This document shows, in pieces, positions 38,201 to 61,361 of a DNA stretch of 64,000 nucleotides; the stretch's first letter is position 1, and each line of letters begins with the position of its first letter. This DNA comes from Bugula neritina (Eukaryota > Bryozoa > Gymnolaemata > Cheilostomatida > Bugulidae). The position numbers and the translations under genes are program-made. The stretch lies in contig OZ037769.1 in assembly GCA_964035545.1 (NCBI GenBank), forward strand, positions 5,569,429 to 5,633,428, in the 5' to 3' direction. A model generated the notes under the pieces. The model saw only the letters and a list, made by a program, of their open reading frames with translations, was not told the origin of the DNA and did not search any database.

Positions 38201-40800
38201 ATCTACATACTTCACCTACAATAAACCTTTGACTTTACAAACTCCCATACCTAGTCATTGAAAATGTCATGTTTGTTTAAGGATTCTTGTGTATTGTTAA
38301 ATGAGCCATTACATCATTGTTCGTATAATGGGAGCTAGGTCTCATGTTTCTTTCACCTTTAAATTATTTCAAGAATAAAAGCTTATTGCAGCCCAATTTA
38401 CATGGCACACATCTTTTCTATTTAGCAATAATTATATCTAAAAAACCTATGGTGTAAAAACTGATCATCCAGCATTTCTGCACTGTTTTAGCTGCCGTGC
38501 TGTAACATTTCGGGGGGGGGGGGGATTGTGAAGCAAATCACATGTTGGCTAAGACATGTCATAATCTAAGTATACGGAGTTGATATGATGTCATGTTATG
38601 CTGTTTAGCAATTGGACATGCTTTGTTGAAGAACAATGCCTGCAACATGTGCTATATTCAATTTGATTTTGCTGTAATGATTCAACGGGTACAATTTCAA
38701 TGCATTTCAGGGCGTGCATCATGTGTCACAGTTATCTTAGAGAGTTTCTTAGAGTCAGGTGACACATTTATATAAGTAGCTGTTGTCTCTCACCTCTGTC
38801 ACTATTTGTGGAGGGGGTGTTGGGCTCCTTACATGGTATGGTACAGGCACCTCTACTGGAACTTCAACCGGCACCTCCACTTGCTTCTCTATGATCTGAA
38901 ACCACCACCAGTTTCATTGAGTTAACATAGGAGTGATAGTAGCAACTAACAATGTTTTATTTATAGTAATAAATGCAATAAATTTACCCTTATGATTCTA
39001 TAGCAAAAAAGGGGTTCAACCACACCTTATAGCAACTGTGTGTGGCCGAAGTGATCTGCGGTTAATACTAGAGCTGATAGAGAGTCGCCTGCTCTATGCT
39101 ACTAATATTATAGCTTTTATTTAGCCTGTGGTACCTTACCTGTGGTTCTGAAGGTAAATAAATGGGTGGCGGAGTTGGACCCCTCACTGGTACTGGAACA
39201 TGCACTTCTTTAATCACCTCCTTCTCTACAGGATATGGTTGCCTACAAGAACAAGACTTTGATCATCAAATACATTATGCCATTTTAAACCTTGAGCTAC
39301 AGTTATTATATTTAGTATATTTCATGTTACTTTTCTTTGCATACTTGAAAATAATTTATATTTTGGTCTGTTGAGATATACATATATATTTAGGGTTCCC
39401 AGAAACTCAAATACGTACCTGATTATTTGAGGAGGTGTCTGTATAACCTTCGGTGGCTCCTTAACAACCATGACTCGAGTCTTAGGAGGAGGTGCCTTGA
39501 TGTACATGGGAGGAGGTTGAATGACCTTTACTCGCTCCTTTATTTGTCTGTACTGAGAGCTAGCTGGTCGCTGGGTGTATATAGCAGTGTCCACTGGGGG
39601 TGCTGCTACTCGTATTCCACCATTAGGTAGAGTTGACGGGATGTTTATTGGTGGCACGGGCTGGCCACGTCTTTCTAAGGAGGGCTGTGGTCGTAGACGG
39701 TCTATCAGCTGCCTCTTTATAAGTGACCTTGGAAACAGGTCAACACGCTCGCCCCGGATCTCCTCATCTACATTGATTACTATTGGTGTGCCGCTGTCAC
39801 TGGCATGTGAAGAACAATCGCTGTCTGATTCCAACTCGTCCGCCGCCACCTGGAACAGTGTTTATAGCTGTTAAATGGAGAAAGTTTTCAGTAGAATAGA
39901 TTTTTTCTACTATATTTCTTAATTATAATCATAGTTGTTTTAACTTTATTGTACGCAGTTTAGTTTGACAATACATCTCTCAATATTGACTGTCCATTTG
40001 AATCGATAAAGGTTCTTTAGTACAGACTATATTTTCTATTCCTATAAGTCAATTCATAAGCTAGAGCAAAAGTAACACAAGAATAAGACAAGTATCTTAG
40101 ATTTCCTGCAATAAAATTGTAGTGTGTGCTATTTCTAAGATATATTTTAACCAAAAGTTTTGCGGCCATTTGTGCTGCAATAATCAATTTTTCAAATTAT
40201 GCAAGTTGTAAAATGCTTTTATGTTTTCATAAAATTAGATCAACAGAAAAGGTTTAGCATCTGAGTCAGACTCACCTCAGAGGGAATCCTCGAGTTTGTG
40301 TGGCCAGATTTATTTATGAACGCAAACCTCGCTGCTTCCACCAACTCGAATGCCGAATCATCATTCTTAGTTAGAAAGGTGTAGCACTGCAGACCAGGAA
40401 CTTGTGTCTTTCGCGAAATGAAGGAGAAAAGAGGTGCGTGGGAACTCTGCTGTGCTTCAGGAGAAGATAACTCTGCAAATTGACTGTTGTGAACTTGGCC
40501 TGTTGCGGGATCCAAGTAATTCACACACTTGTTGGCAGCTGCCAAGTACAGATTCTGAATGGGAAACCAGAAGACTGGCGGGTTCCTTCCATCAACCAGC
40601 TGTAACTGAATTCCTGATGTGAATATTGTGAGAAAAGAGTTTATGCCTTCGAGTTCATTGGTTGAATGAGCTGGATATGCCTTGCGTAGCGGGTCTCTGA
40701 GAGTGTCCAATTCCGTAGCATTCGGGGTGGGCGCAGAGTGGCCCAGAAATAGAACATTGTACTTTGCCAACTTTTTGTGAGGTTGAGATGGCGGAGCCAT
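35210..40800 (-). CDS. Novel PTB/PID-like protein with VPV repeats and Arg/Ser-rich tail
   Basis: Nine exons, GT-AG, phases consistent: 40800-40276, 39849-39419, 39242-39140, 38895-38794, 38215-37901, 37508-37291, 37136-37032, 36883-36805, 35350-35210; 672 aa. Residues about 10-165 look like a PTB/PID domain: YNVLFLGHSA as first strand, FPIQNLYLAAANK as the usual FPI..I.YCAAD stretch, and LQCYTFLTKNDDSAFELVEA then AARFAF as last strand and helix. An acidic linker (DELESDSDCSS) and a Pro-rich part follow. Residues about 320-480 carry repeats such as VEVPVEVPVPYEVRAPTPP, resembling VPV repeats of articulins and alveolins. Residues 493-620 are Arg/Ser-rich (GRHRKSRRHRRRSNSSE). The end is PSYRNRHYYY. 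The ATG at 40800 has a good context (GACAATGG), and an acceptor 12 nt upstream implies a 5' UTR exon. If the last splice is not used, translation stops at 36796 instead. I recognise no named orthologue; a scaffold or cytoskeletal role is inference. Confidence 0.82.
38509..38523. repeat. Poly-G tract
   Basis: A run of about 13 G on the plus strand in the intron between exons 4 and 5 of the PTB/VPV gene; striking in so AT-rich a region. Confidence 0.85.
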
Positions 40801-40812
40801 TGTCACACGGTT

Positions 40813-43029
40813 CTACAACAGAGTGACAGGCGCATGTAATTTTGTTACTGCAAAGCTAAAGCAAAGCTATCACTTTATTTACCATGCGATTCATTAGAAT
40901 TCATGCACAAGTACTGTGTAAATAGGTGTGGCAGAAATGGCTACTACTTTGTATTTCAATAACATACGAGTAATACTCAGCTATATGGCACTTCTTACCT
41001 GCTTTTCCGATGGCTAACTGTTTTGACTCACTTCATGATGTGTAGATGAAAAAAGTTGTAAGCTTTCAGCTTTGCATCGCTTTTCTCTAGTGACCAACTG
41101 TTTGCCAATTTGTATCAAACACTCCTAGTCTTCAGTCTTCCATTCAACCGGTTAGTATACATTTCCCCACGTCTTTGTACTCGTATTCAAAAGATCAGCA
41201 TCTTATTGGACAAGCGTGAATAAATCAATACTAAGTTATTATTTTTCATAGGTGTGTTAGATATATAAGCATTAGACAGGAGTTATATGCTTATACTTTC
41301 GAGTTTAATGCCCACTCATGCATTCTACTGGTATGAATAGTAATGTGCCTTTCCCTATTGTCTCCAGTTATTAATGTATTGAAATCCAAGCAGCTATGTC
41401 AGATTAAAGCTATTGTATTACACGAGTAAAAAGTTGCTCTGGTTTTGAGTATTTGCAATATATTTGCTCACCATTGCATGGATGTTATGTGTACAAATGC
41501 ATATATTTTAATCAAGGTTTCAAAAATTATACAAGCTTGTTGAAAACACTAAAATCTTAGTATACCCCAGGTATTCTTTCTGACCGGTGAGGGTTTGTGT
41601 TACACATTGGCTTTAGCTTTTATTTGCAGTTTTCTTTTTTAATATGAATAAACAGGTTTTTAGGATTTAATCACTGAGACTAAGATGAAACTTTTTATAT
41701 ATCGTTCACTATTAATGACATTGTTTGATTGCATGTAACTGCTATAAACATATATGTTTGCTTAATTTCCTTGTTTTGTAACAAAGCATAAGCAAGCTTG
41801 CAAACAAATTTGGCTCAAATTTTAGGTTTTTGCAAATTATTGTGTTCAAACCTAGGCTAGATTTTGCTTTATAACTTATTAATTAGAAGAAAAGTTCACT
41901 TTCTGCAAGTATTTTGTATCTATTAAATATGTAATATTTGCTTCAGGAAACAAATTTCACCGACTAGCTGCCTCAGTGAAAAGACAACTCCAAGTTTTTC
42001 CATAATCACCAACTTTAATGTTATATCCTTAACCTCTCTCTCTAGCATAAAAGTACCTGTTGATACCATTCAATTCATATCTTCTATATGTTCAGTAACC
42101 TGTCAAACAGTTGCCCAATCACACAACTTCTACGCATGCAGACTGGTGATTAAGGAACTGTTGCAGTTAGAATGGTTCACCATTCATAAAATTGACTGCT
42201 ATACATTCTTAAGTTTATGTATTTGTGAATTGTCTTAATAATAATTGTTTAACTCTTATTTTCTTATATATAAATATATATATATAATGTATATATACAA
42301 TGTATATATATATATAAATTGCATGTTTTTTTCTAACCTCACTTTCATATAGTAATTAAATGATTGTTTATTGTTGGGTCATGACAAGAATATTGAAGCA
42401 TGACTTAGATCGAGTCCCTTTAATGCTACTAGGTATGCTGTTTATTACAATTAATAAAATTTGCTTGCAACAATTTATATACCAATTATAACAAACACTG
42501 TTCATATTAATTATAAAGGTAGATATTAAATGGAAATAGAACCTTCGGAAAACATGTAAATGTGATTTTCGTTCACCTTTGGTAAGCTCTCAGCTTTGTA
42601 CAATTCTTAAAATAAAGTAATGGCTACTACACTATAATATGTAGCATGGCTTAGCGATGGTTTAATCAATGCTCTTAAAAAGATAAAATTGTGTCATTGA
42701 AATTAATGCTCCATGTCCATTGATACAAATTATCACCATGACTATTCATAATAAATTTGGAGTTGTGTTTTCACATACCTTTACAATAATAAAAGCTATA
42801 ATATTACTAAGCTCTATATTAAACGTATAGGCATGTAAAATACATCACTGTTAGTATTATATTGAACAAATTAAGTTTGTATATAGCTAAACGAGAGCTC
42901 TAGCTAGCATATATTTGTTTTAGCATGTTTCAGCACCAGTACAATGATGGAAAAGAGGAAAAAAGTCATCACAGAGGTAGTATAGTATTATGACATCACA
43001 AAGCTAGGATTGAATGATGATATTAACTA
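40813..43029. other. Intergenic region upstream of the PTB/VPV gene
   Basis: This 2.2-kb AT-rich interval should hold the promoter and a 5' UTR exon of the downstream PTB/VPV gene (an acceptor lies at 40812/40813) and the 3' UTR of the next gene. A TA-rich, partly palindromic microsatellite lies at about 42265-42317. No coding exon was recognised. Confidence 0.5.
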
Positions 43030-52953
<9,924 letters not shown>

Positions 52954-54579
52954 CTAAAGAAACATTAATTAGTGATTTTATTTTCAATTTATCTATTTAG
53001 ATAATAAACCATCATGTTTCACTAGCTTTATGTACATAAATGGAGTTATTTTAAGAACTTGAAATAAGCTATAATTAATCTAAATGATGCTTTACATAAA
53101 TTTTCTTGTGTAAATATTTCAGTATTTAATGTTGACGCGTATAGTTCAAAGAGTTCTGTGTAAGCTATTATAGAAAAGTTAATATAAACTGGACATGAAG
53201 GACAAATGCACACACCTCTTTACCAATCAGGTTTACAACATGTGATATTATATAATATTACGCAAGCAAGAGTTTTTATACGGGTGTGAATATTTTATTA
53301 CGCAGGCATACATATAGTATACAGGCATACATATATTATACAGCCCTCAGCTGCATAGAAATTTATATCTCACCCACGTAAAATATAAAAATAACTTTTT
53401 ATGTTCCAACATCATATTATTGCACAAGTCTTTAATGCCAATAAACTTCACAAGATCCTAATTCTCATTGAATCATAAACGTGTTTTACTAAAATAGCTA
53501 TACAAATAATGCATTTCCTGATGCCAATTTATACATTCATTCAAGTTACATTTAGTTTTACCGGTCATAACATGAAGATTAGCCCCATTATTTTAAATAG
53601 AAGCATTATAGCCTACTAATATACTTTCCAAATATATATTATATATGTCATATTTCATTAACAGATATGGTAAATATCCAACTCTGCATCTTTCAACTAG
53701 TATAGCTAAGTACTAGCATGGCTTGAGTGGTAAACTAATTGAGTATATTTAGTGTGCTTTTTCACAATAACAGCACTCAGCCCAATATAGTATCACGTCA
53801 TGTTATATTGGATCACCATATATGTAGGAGTTCTCTTCCCATATTTTATGTTCATTATAAAAATAGAGCCAAAGTAAATATATATGCTATATAATGTTAA
53901 AATTTAGTTCAAATAAACTAAATATGCTTTATAATCAACTTGCAGTTATGATGTTAGCCATGAAAATGCATTTATGTTTTTTAAGTATATCTTTACGAGC
54001 TAGCAAATTACTTAAAACTGTTTGTTAGCGAGAAGTAAATTATAAAAAAGTAAAATGCTTCTGGTTTTTTAATTTTTGTTTTGCAGTTGAATTATTTTCC
54101 CAACTTTTATAATTTTGTATAATCATTATTCAATTTATACTATAATGATCTCTCATATATCTGATTCATCCCTTCTTAGATTGAGTAATAAAGTGTCACT
54201 TCCAATTCTGTTAATCATAAGGAATTTAGTAACAATCAGACACTATCTGGTTTTGTAATAACTCAAGTTCTACTTATCTATGATTATTAGCTCACCTGTG
54301 TGCAGACAACTCCTTGTGCCAATCAACAAGTCACAAAACAGACTTTTGCATCATACTTTATGCAACAAATAATTTAGTATAATGGCTACTGCTTTCTAAA
54401 AATTGTTTCATCACCATATCATATCATTGAGTAATGTTTCAGCAGCAGCAATTTTATTTCAATTTTAGATAGTTTACTAAATAAATTTGATAAATTTAGT
54501 CAAACAGCTGTTACTGACTTGTCTTCCATGGTGTGACTAGGTGGACATACAAACTATACAAACATACAATACAGCTCAC

Positions 54580-54665
54580 CTTAGCAAGGACTTCTTTTTC
54601 CTCCAGCACCTCTCGAAATGATCTCACTCACAGTCGTAGTTCTAGAAATTTCTCTTGATTACCAG
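54580..54665 (-). other. Exon-like segment with an in-frame TGA
   Basis: On the minus strand, between an acceptor (AAAAATTAG^CT) and a good donor (AAG^GTGAGC), one frame reads NQEKFLELRL, TGA, then VRSFREVLEEKEVLAK, which looks like coiled-coil coding sequence on both sides of the stop. It could be a 5' UTR exon of the 43-53 kb gene, a decayed exon, or chance. The exit phase (0) fits the next exon at 52953. Confidence 0.2.
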
Positions 54666-55635
54666 CTAATTTTTGTGGCATTAATTTACTCTACTTTGAA
54701 CTTTGTGTTGCATAAGGTTGAGTGAGAAGCAGTAATTAGCTCTAATAGCTATTATCATCTCCTCAAGCTATACACTGTTTCAGATAATGTAATTTCTTAC
54801 AATGCCTGGTGATATCATCAATTAGCATATAAACTTATATCATGTTATTAAAAATTGTTACTATAATTATATATTCCAATTACCTCTAATCTATCTCCAT
54901 TGTTTCTGTAGAATCTAATAGAAATAATTATTCATAGACTACATTGTAGATAAAAATATTTTAAATAACTGCCACCTGCACATACTTGTAATAATCTTAC
55001 TATATAATAGTGTTACTGGTACTTCAAAGTATGCATTTTATTACATATAGAGAACTTGATGTCGAAATATTTATTATTGAAAGACAATCAAAGGCAAAGT
55101 TGACCAAGTATTGATTAGAATAGCCATTTGCTAGTCAGAGTTCAAACAAGAGCTATACTATAGTAAGCTGTAGAACCAAAATGCTATAATAGTAAATAAT
55201 ACAGTTTAAATAGCTCATCTATCAAAACATCTGTGCATCTGTTTTATAAGCTGATGTATCAATAGGTTTTTTGCTACATCAATAATATAATTTAAAACTG
55301 TGCATGCTTTTCAGAAGCTTTTTTTGCTTTTCCAAAAAAAATGAGTAGTAGCAATTTAATGACTCATGATATATAAGATATTATGTAATCTAAATTGAAT
55401 TTCTACCTAAACTAATTACAACTTTGAGAAGTGTACCAATATAAGCCATTTGTTTGGCAGAGTTTCCCAAACTTATAATCATGGCCGCCTGAGATGTGAA
55501 ACTTGTTATTTCACTAAATCCGCACCTGCCTCATATTAACCAACTTTATTGAGTCTGTAACAGCAAGAGACGTGTTTTGACTGTTGATTTATATAACTGA
55601 GCTGATTGCCTTACACTTCGATGCTGCAAATAGAG

Positions 55636-56984
55636 TGTAGGGGTAACGGGGGGGGGGGGGGGGGGGGCACAACGGTCATAGGGGTACAAAAAGCCGGCCA
55701 AATTGTGAGAGAACTTATTGACTTAGAGTTTTGATTTTTCTTTCATAAAAAGATATTGACATAATTATTCAGCCTTTGTAGTTTCAACACTTGCGGAACA
55801 TACGTGTTGAAAAGGCGAGTAAAAAACTGTTTTTACCTACTTTTTGTAAATTTTTTAGGATGTCGTTAAAGCTTTATAACTTTTTACACTCAAAGGCAAG
55901 AAGCCTATATTTTACTAATATTGTTGCCATTGCTTGTCTCTACATTGCTTAACTAGTATAACAGCAAACTCTAAAATAAATTTTCCTCGAGGCACATTTA
56001 TTTTCAATTTGGCCACACGGGGCACAATGGGTCACGCTGACCGGGGCACAACGGGCCACCTGATTATTGCACCCTGATCACTGTTATTAGTTTGTTTGCC
56101 CAAAAAGTTGGTTGAAATGTTACTAAAATCTATAGACAGAGCTATTTCTGACCTTTTTGTAAAATATCAAAGACATCATGGTAAGAGTACCAAACTACAA
56201 GGTGAAGCTCCTTTAATATTTACATCTGGTGAGGTTAAAGTTTTGCTATTTAATACATAATACAAAACACTCTGCTGTTGCTACTAGTAAATAGTCATGA
56301 TATTCATTATACATTATATCATTGAGGGAATATACATGTATCTGACTAAAATAAATTGTGATTTGCTCATTTGCTCCCCCTCCCCTCTCCCTTTCGTACT
56401 CCGGCCACAAACCGAAGCCATGCACCTTAGCTACAGTTCATAGAAAAAAGTCCACTCAAAATTTTGTAGCATATGTTACTAAAGTTTTTTTTCTGATGAA
56501 AGTTTCTCTGAAGTGTAAATAAAAAAACATTTTTAGTTCCAAACAGTAATGATAATGGCATTGTAGAACCCAGTGAGGTGCGTTTGATTTTGCCTTCCTC
56601 TGCTATCCGTGGTGGCACAAACTGTACAGCTAAAAGATAAATTTTGCTTCAGATCTGAAAAAATATTTTAATTTATTTGTGATAGTAAATAAATAAAGAT
56701 CAGATGCAACAAAATCTGCAAAGCTTCAATATATTTGTTGTGACGAAAAAATTGGCCCATTGTACCCCGGTACCGGGGCACAATGGGCCGATTTTTTCGT
56801 CATGAAAATTTCATTATTCTGAAAGTTGTGAGAGAGATAGAAACAACAAACTGGTACCTGTAATAGACAACAGATGCAGCATTAAGGCTAGAGATTATTG
56901 AACTAGTAACTTGAAAAACAGACGAATGAGAGCAAAAAATGCAAAATTCGGCCCGTTGTGCCCCCCCCCCTTGTTACCCCTACA
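55636..56984. mobile_element. 1.35-kb TIR DNA transposon or derivative with G-rich ends
   Basis: The termini are inverted: TGTAGGGGTAAC, a G run (20 G left, 10 C right), then GGCACAACGG. The word GGGGCACAA(C/T)GGG recurs inside at 56018-56060 (two copies) and in the palindrome at 56741-56802, resembling subterminal transposase-binding repeats. A 47-codon ORF at 56117-56260 (SIDRAISDLFVKYQRHHGKS) and a short minus-strand one (PPRIAEEGKIKRTSLG, near 56590) may be transposase relics but match no family I can name. No target duplication was seen, so the superfamily is unassigned. Confidence 0.7.
56741..56802. repeat. 62-bp near-perfect palindrome inside the TIR element
   Basis: The two 30-base arms (left begins TGACGAAAAAAT and ends CCCCGG, right ends ATTTTTTCGTCA) differ at two positions and meet at a TA centre, giving CCGGTACCGG. 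Each arm contains the subterminal word GGCCCATTGT. Confidence 0.92.
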
Positions 56985-58184
56985 TTGTGAGACAATAGTA
57001 AATTTATATCTGCCTGTTTTTTTATAAGTCTGCTTACAAGTATGTAAAACAGAAAGATGTTTGTAACCTGTAGAATAAAAATAAATTTTAATTCGTAATA
57101 AAAAATAGTCAGCACTTTGCATCAGCATCAAGCTGTTGTGGTTAAAGTACACTCCAAAGCTTTTTCAAACGTGGTAATATACTACATGCTGTAAGAATAA
57201 AATAATTTGTCGATCATTTGTTTCTGATTTTTTTGCTTAAAGAATCCTGTCTCTTTGCTTAAAGAATCCTGTCTCTACATAGAAGATCTAGCAAAGCTTC
57301 AGCTTGTATGACAGTTCATAGAAGTGAGCTACAAGTAAAACTGGATAAGTTATGCGATTGCTATTTAATTATTAAAAGCAAACATTTGTAAAACATAATG
57401 CTGCATCTGATTCAAAACAGACACAATAATAATTAATTCATTAAAATCTTATTAAAAATAGCTAACTATTTGATTGAATATCATTATATCTACACAGTTA
57501 TTAGTAGTTACAGTATATTAATTTACCCGATTTGCATTGTACGTGTATTTTTCAATAAATAAGTATATCAGTTAAAATTTTTGCTCCATTACCAAAAAGC
57601 ATGCCCCATATTTTTACAAGTTTTGTTTTCTTTTATATTTAAAATATTTCTAGATTTATTTTTAAATATGTTTATATTCCTCGTCTGACAATAAAATATG
57701 GTAAATTTGACATATTAACAGGAATAAAAAACAATAGAAATGCACATGTTTATTCTTTAGCTTTTGTTCGCCAAAAGAAACCTTTAAGTGATGCATTGGT
57801 TATTGATGATGCGGTTTAATAGCAACACGTCTGAGGACATCTGCATGCAACATCTCAGCTTTTATTTCGAGTCAAACCATCTGCAGGTTTGAATACAATT
57901 GGCAACAAAGCATTATTCAACAAAAAATGGTAAATTAAGTAGCCAATAAAATTGCACAATAAGATGAAAACACATTTTTTGGAAAGAAGAGAATTTCGCA
58001 TACAAAAGGTATGGCTATTTTTTGTCTATAAAATATTCATAATTACCATTTTCTTTGCCATTTGATGAATTGCAGTATTCACAGTAGCGGATTTTCTTCT
58101 AGGAAGCAGTAAATGTAATGCTATAACAACTGTTATGTAGGACACCAGATACTAGATACAGTATATATTATAGTAACACAGTTT

Positions 58185-58330
58185 ATAGTTTACCTGCTAC
58201 ACAATATAGTACACCTGCTACACAATATAGTATACCTGCTACACAATATAGTATACCTGCTACACAATATAGTACACCTATAATAGTATCTATAGTACAC
58301 AATATATAGTATACCTACTACACAATATAA
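58185..58330. repeat. 21-bp minisatellite
   Basis: Five to seven copies of a 21-bp unit (CTGCTACACAATATAGTATA core), with a diverged right end. Confidence 0.85.
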
Positions 58331-60289
58331 CATTGTAGATTAAAGGCTATGAGAAGAACACCCCCATACTATATATTTTTCGCAAATATTTATTTATCTA
58401 AGATGAGAGTGCAATCAATACAATAGCATATAATCAATACAATGACTTATAATCAATATATAATGACATATAATTAATATAATAGCATATAGTATAATAA
58501 TTAATAATATGTTAGCAGGATATATGTTAACAATATTTTAATAATCAATTGTTAGTATGTAAATGTAGCCCATGGCTAATAATAAAGCATAGATAAAGCT
58601 ATTGTGAGCCATAACTTGTATAATTACTTTTACAGCTGAATGGCCGAAATTAGCAATAATTTAAACTGCATTATTACTATAGTACAATGACAATCAGCAG
58701 ATTAAATTAAATAAAGAGAACTAAAGCTAACATAGATGTTTCATATGCTATTTGCAAAATATAATGTATAAAGAGCTATCTCCTGTAATAAAAGAAGAAA
58801 ATGGCAGCTACTTGTAAATGACTCTAATATATTCAAACTGACCAGACACTGCGGCTTATAACGTCTAAAACATTTAATGGTATTTTGTTTTATAGTAATG
58901 ACTGAAATACTCATAAGTAAATTTTAAAACTACAATTATGCAGCTCTGCTTTAAAAAATCTGTTTTTTCAAACTTATCTTAGCAATTGATGAAGCAAAAT
59001 ATTTCTAACTTTTTACTTCCTAATTGTAAAATCAAACGCAGTTATTTAACAAAAAGCCCAATCATAGGTTATTTCTGCAACATAACACATTCTAAGGGAT
59101 TATTGTTGAAGTAAAGTAGCTTAGGAGTTCTAGTTTTCAGGAAGATTTTGATATTTAGGCTTTTGGAATGTCAACCTGCAAACTAAAAGTTATTTGTATC
59201 AATGATGTGTCAAATCTACTAAAGATTCTCAACTCAATGTCTGATATCTATGTTCATCTTTGTCATATCTTGCCATAACTATGCATAATATGTTGAGAGA
59301 ATCAACACTAGCCTGATGTCATACCATGGTTTATGTAAATTAAAATTAAAATTATAAAATCAGAACGTGTTAATACATGATTAAGCCAATTCTAAAATAC
59401 AAGCCAGCTCTTCTAAAGACGAGCTTTGCTAATTCGAAATCAAAGGAGGCTGTGCTTGTAAATGCCGTACCCTAAAATCAGAAAATTAGGTGGACATTTA
59501 TGGCAAAGCTAGCCTTGTATAAGCACTATTTGTTATTAAAATCTAAATGGTTTTGCACTAGAATAAGCTTAGTCAACTTTGGTTTGGTTATTTGCACAGT
59601 TCTTTGGCTTCTATGATGTGGGACCAGTGGTCAATAGGTTTATGTAGATCAAACTGTATATAATTATAATAAATAGATGTGAAACACCAATTATTTTCAT
59701 TACTATTCATAACATTATATGCTTAGCTAATCTTATGCTATCAATACAGAGAGAAGGTGGAGATGAAGCCTTGATGAAAAATGATCTAGATTCTAATGGA
59801 TTAATGTTGACCGTACGATTAGTTGTATTTCCATACAGTTATTGATTATGTGATATCCAATCTACCAATCCAAGCCAAACATCAATAAGCAACACCAATT
59901 ACAATAAAAATGAATGAATAAATAAATAAATATTTATATGAATTAATAAGTAAATTAAATATATGTGCTTATTTATTTTAATTAGTTGCTTGTTCATTTA
60001 CTTATTTAATAAATAAGGTAAGACATTTAAATTTTTACCCAATTGTCAAAATAATATTAATCAAAAGAAAACAAAACTTTGTCAATTCTGTGTAATTGAA
60101 GGAGATTAACACTGATATTGTAGTACTAGTTATTGATTAATTAGTTATATAATCAATCAATAATTTAACTCCATATTTACTATCTGTCTCATTACATAAC
60201 TAATTCAATGAAGTGGAGTTACCCTCGTTGCTGTAGTTTATGTTCACACAGGACACAAGTAAAAAAGGTAATTCACTATGGGTGTAAGT

Positions 60290-60485
60290 TGCAGAACAAT
60301 GTGTGCTATATCATACCATGTACTGCATACATAAAGTATCTTATCATGTGGCATACTATTATATACAAACTATACAATATCATGCACTATATGCATGCTA
60401 TACCATACTATATACATACTATGTCATACCATGTACTACAGTATATACATTCTATGCCATATGATGTACTATACACATACTATAT
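60290..60485. repeat. Degenerate CATACTAT/CATACCATGTACT repeat
   Basis: An irregular series of ATACTATNNCATACCATGTA words with no fixed period. The 94-codon plus-strand ORF across it (60208-60492) is judged a by-product. Confidence 0.6.
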
Positions 60486-60961
60486 CAATTGAGTGTTAGA
60501 TATATGACAGTTAGGGCAATGTCCGGTGCTAAAGCTCTACTACACGTATATTACACTAACCTCTACGTATACACATCATAAACTATTTGATTACATAAGG
60601 TGCTCCATGATGAAGCTTTGCAATAGGTGATTTACAAGGTTTGTACCACTTAGCAAGCTAACCTGCTGTTTCCAACAGGCTTCCTAATCTTCATTGTTTT
60701 CTTCCAGTAAATAAACGATAAATAATCCTTAGTTTGGTGTATTATTTGATATCTTTTCCTTAATCCATGTGAAAGTGAGCCTGGTATAATCACACCACAC
60801 AAAACAAGCTCATTGCTAAAATTAGAATATGGATGAAAAAGAGGGAGATTTTACAGCATCTCTTGCTTTGTAAAAGAAAGGCTATGAACTCCATGGTCAA
60901 TAAACAGTTAACCATTCAAAGTAATATTAAAGACTGCTTTGCTTGGAACTAACTTAAAGCA

Positions 60962-61054
60962 GCACAAAGTGAGTGGTCACTAAGTGCAGTAGTCGTGAGT
61001 ACTGTATCGAGGTTGGAGTTCGGACACTGCACTTAATGACCCCCAACTTTGTGC
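60962..61054. mobile_element. 93-bp inverted-repeat element (hairpin or mini-MITE)
   Basis: The left arm GCACAAAGTGAGTGGTCACT and the right arm ending CCCCCAACTTTGTGC are inverted copies of about 33 bp with a few mismatches around a loop of about 27 bp. No target duplication was identified. Confidence 0.65.
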
Positions 61055-61361
61055 CGATTCTGATTTGATTCAACTAATATATAACATATCGTATATAAAA
61101 ACAAATAAATAAGTTTTACTCCAACAAATCAAAATTATGTTTGTACAGAATTAAATATTTAAAGTTGTAGCATGTTTGTTGCATCTACAGCCAAGTGTGT
61201 ACTACTGCTCTAGTGAGGATGAAGTCACTTCTGGTATTCAGTATAACTCAGTAATTAGTTTCTGACAACTCCATACGGCTGAGTTTTAATAACATATACT
61301 TTTAGGTGTGGTGAATTCTATGTCTACTAGATGAAGTAGGGAGTTCCCTTACAGATAAAAA

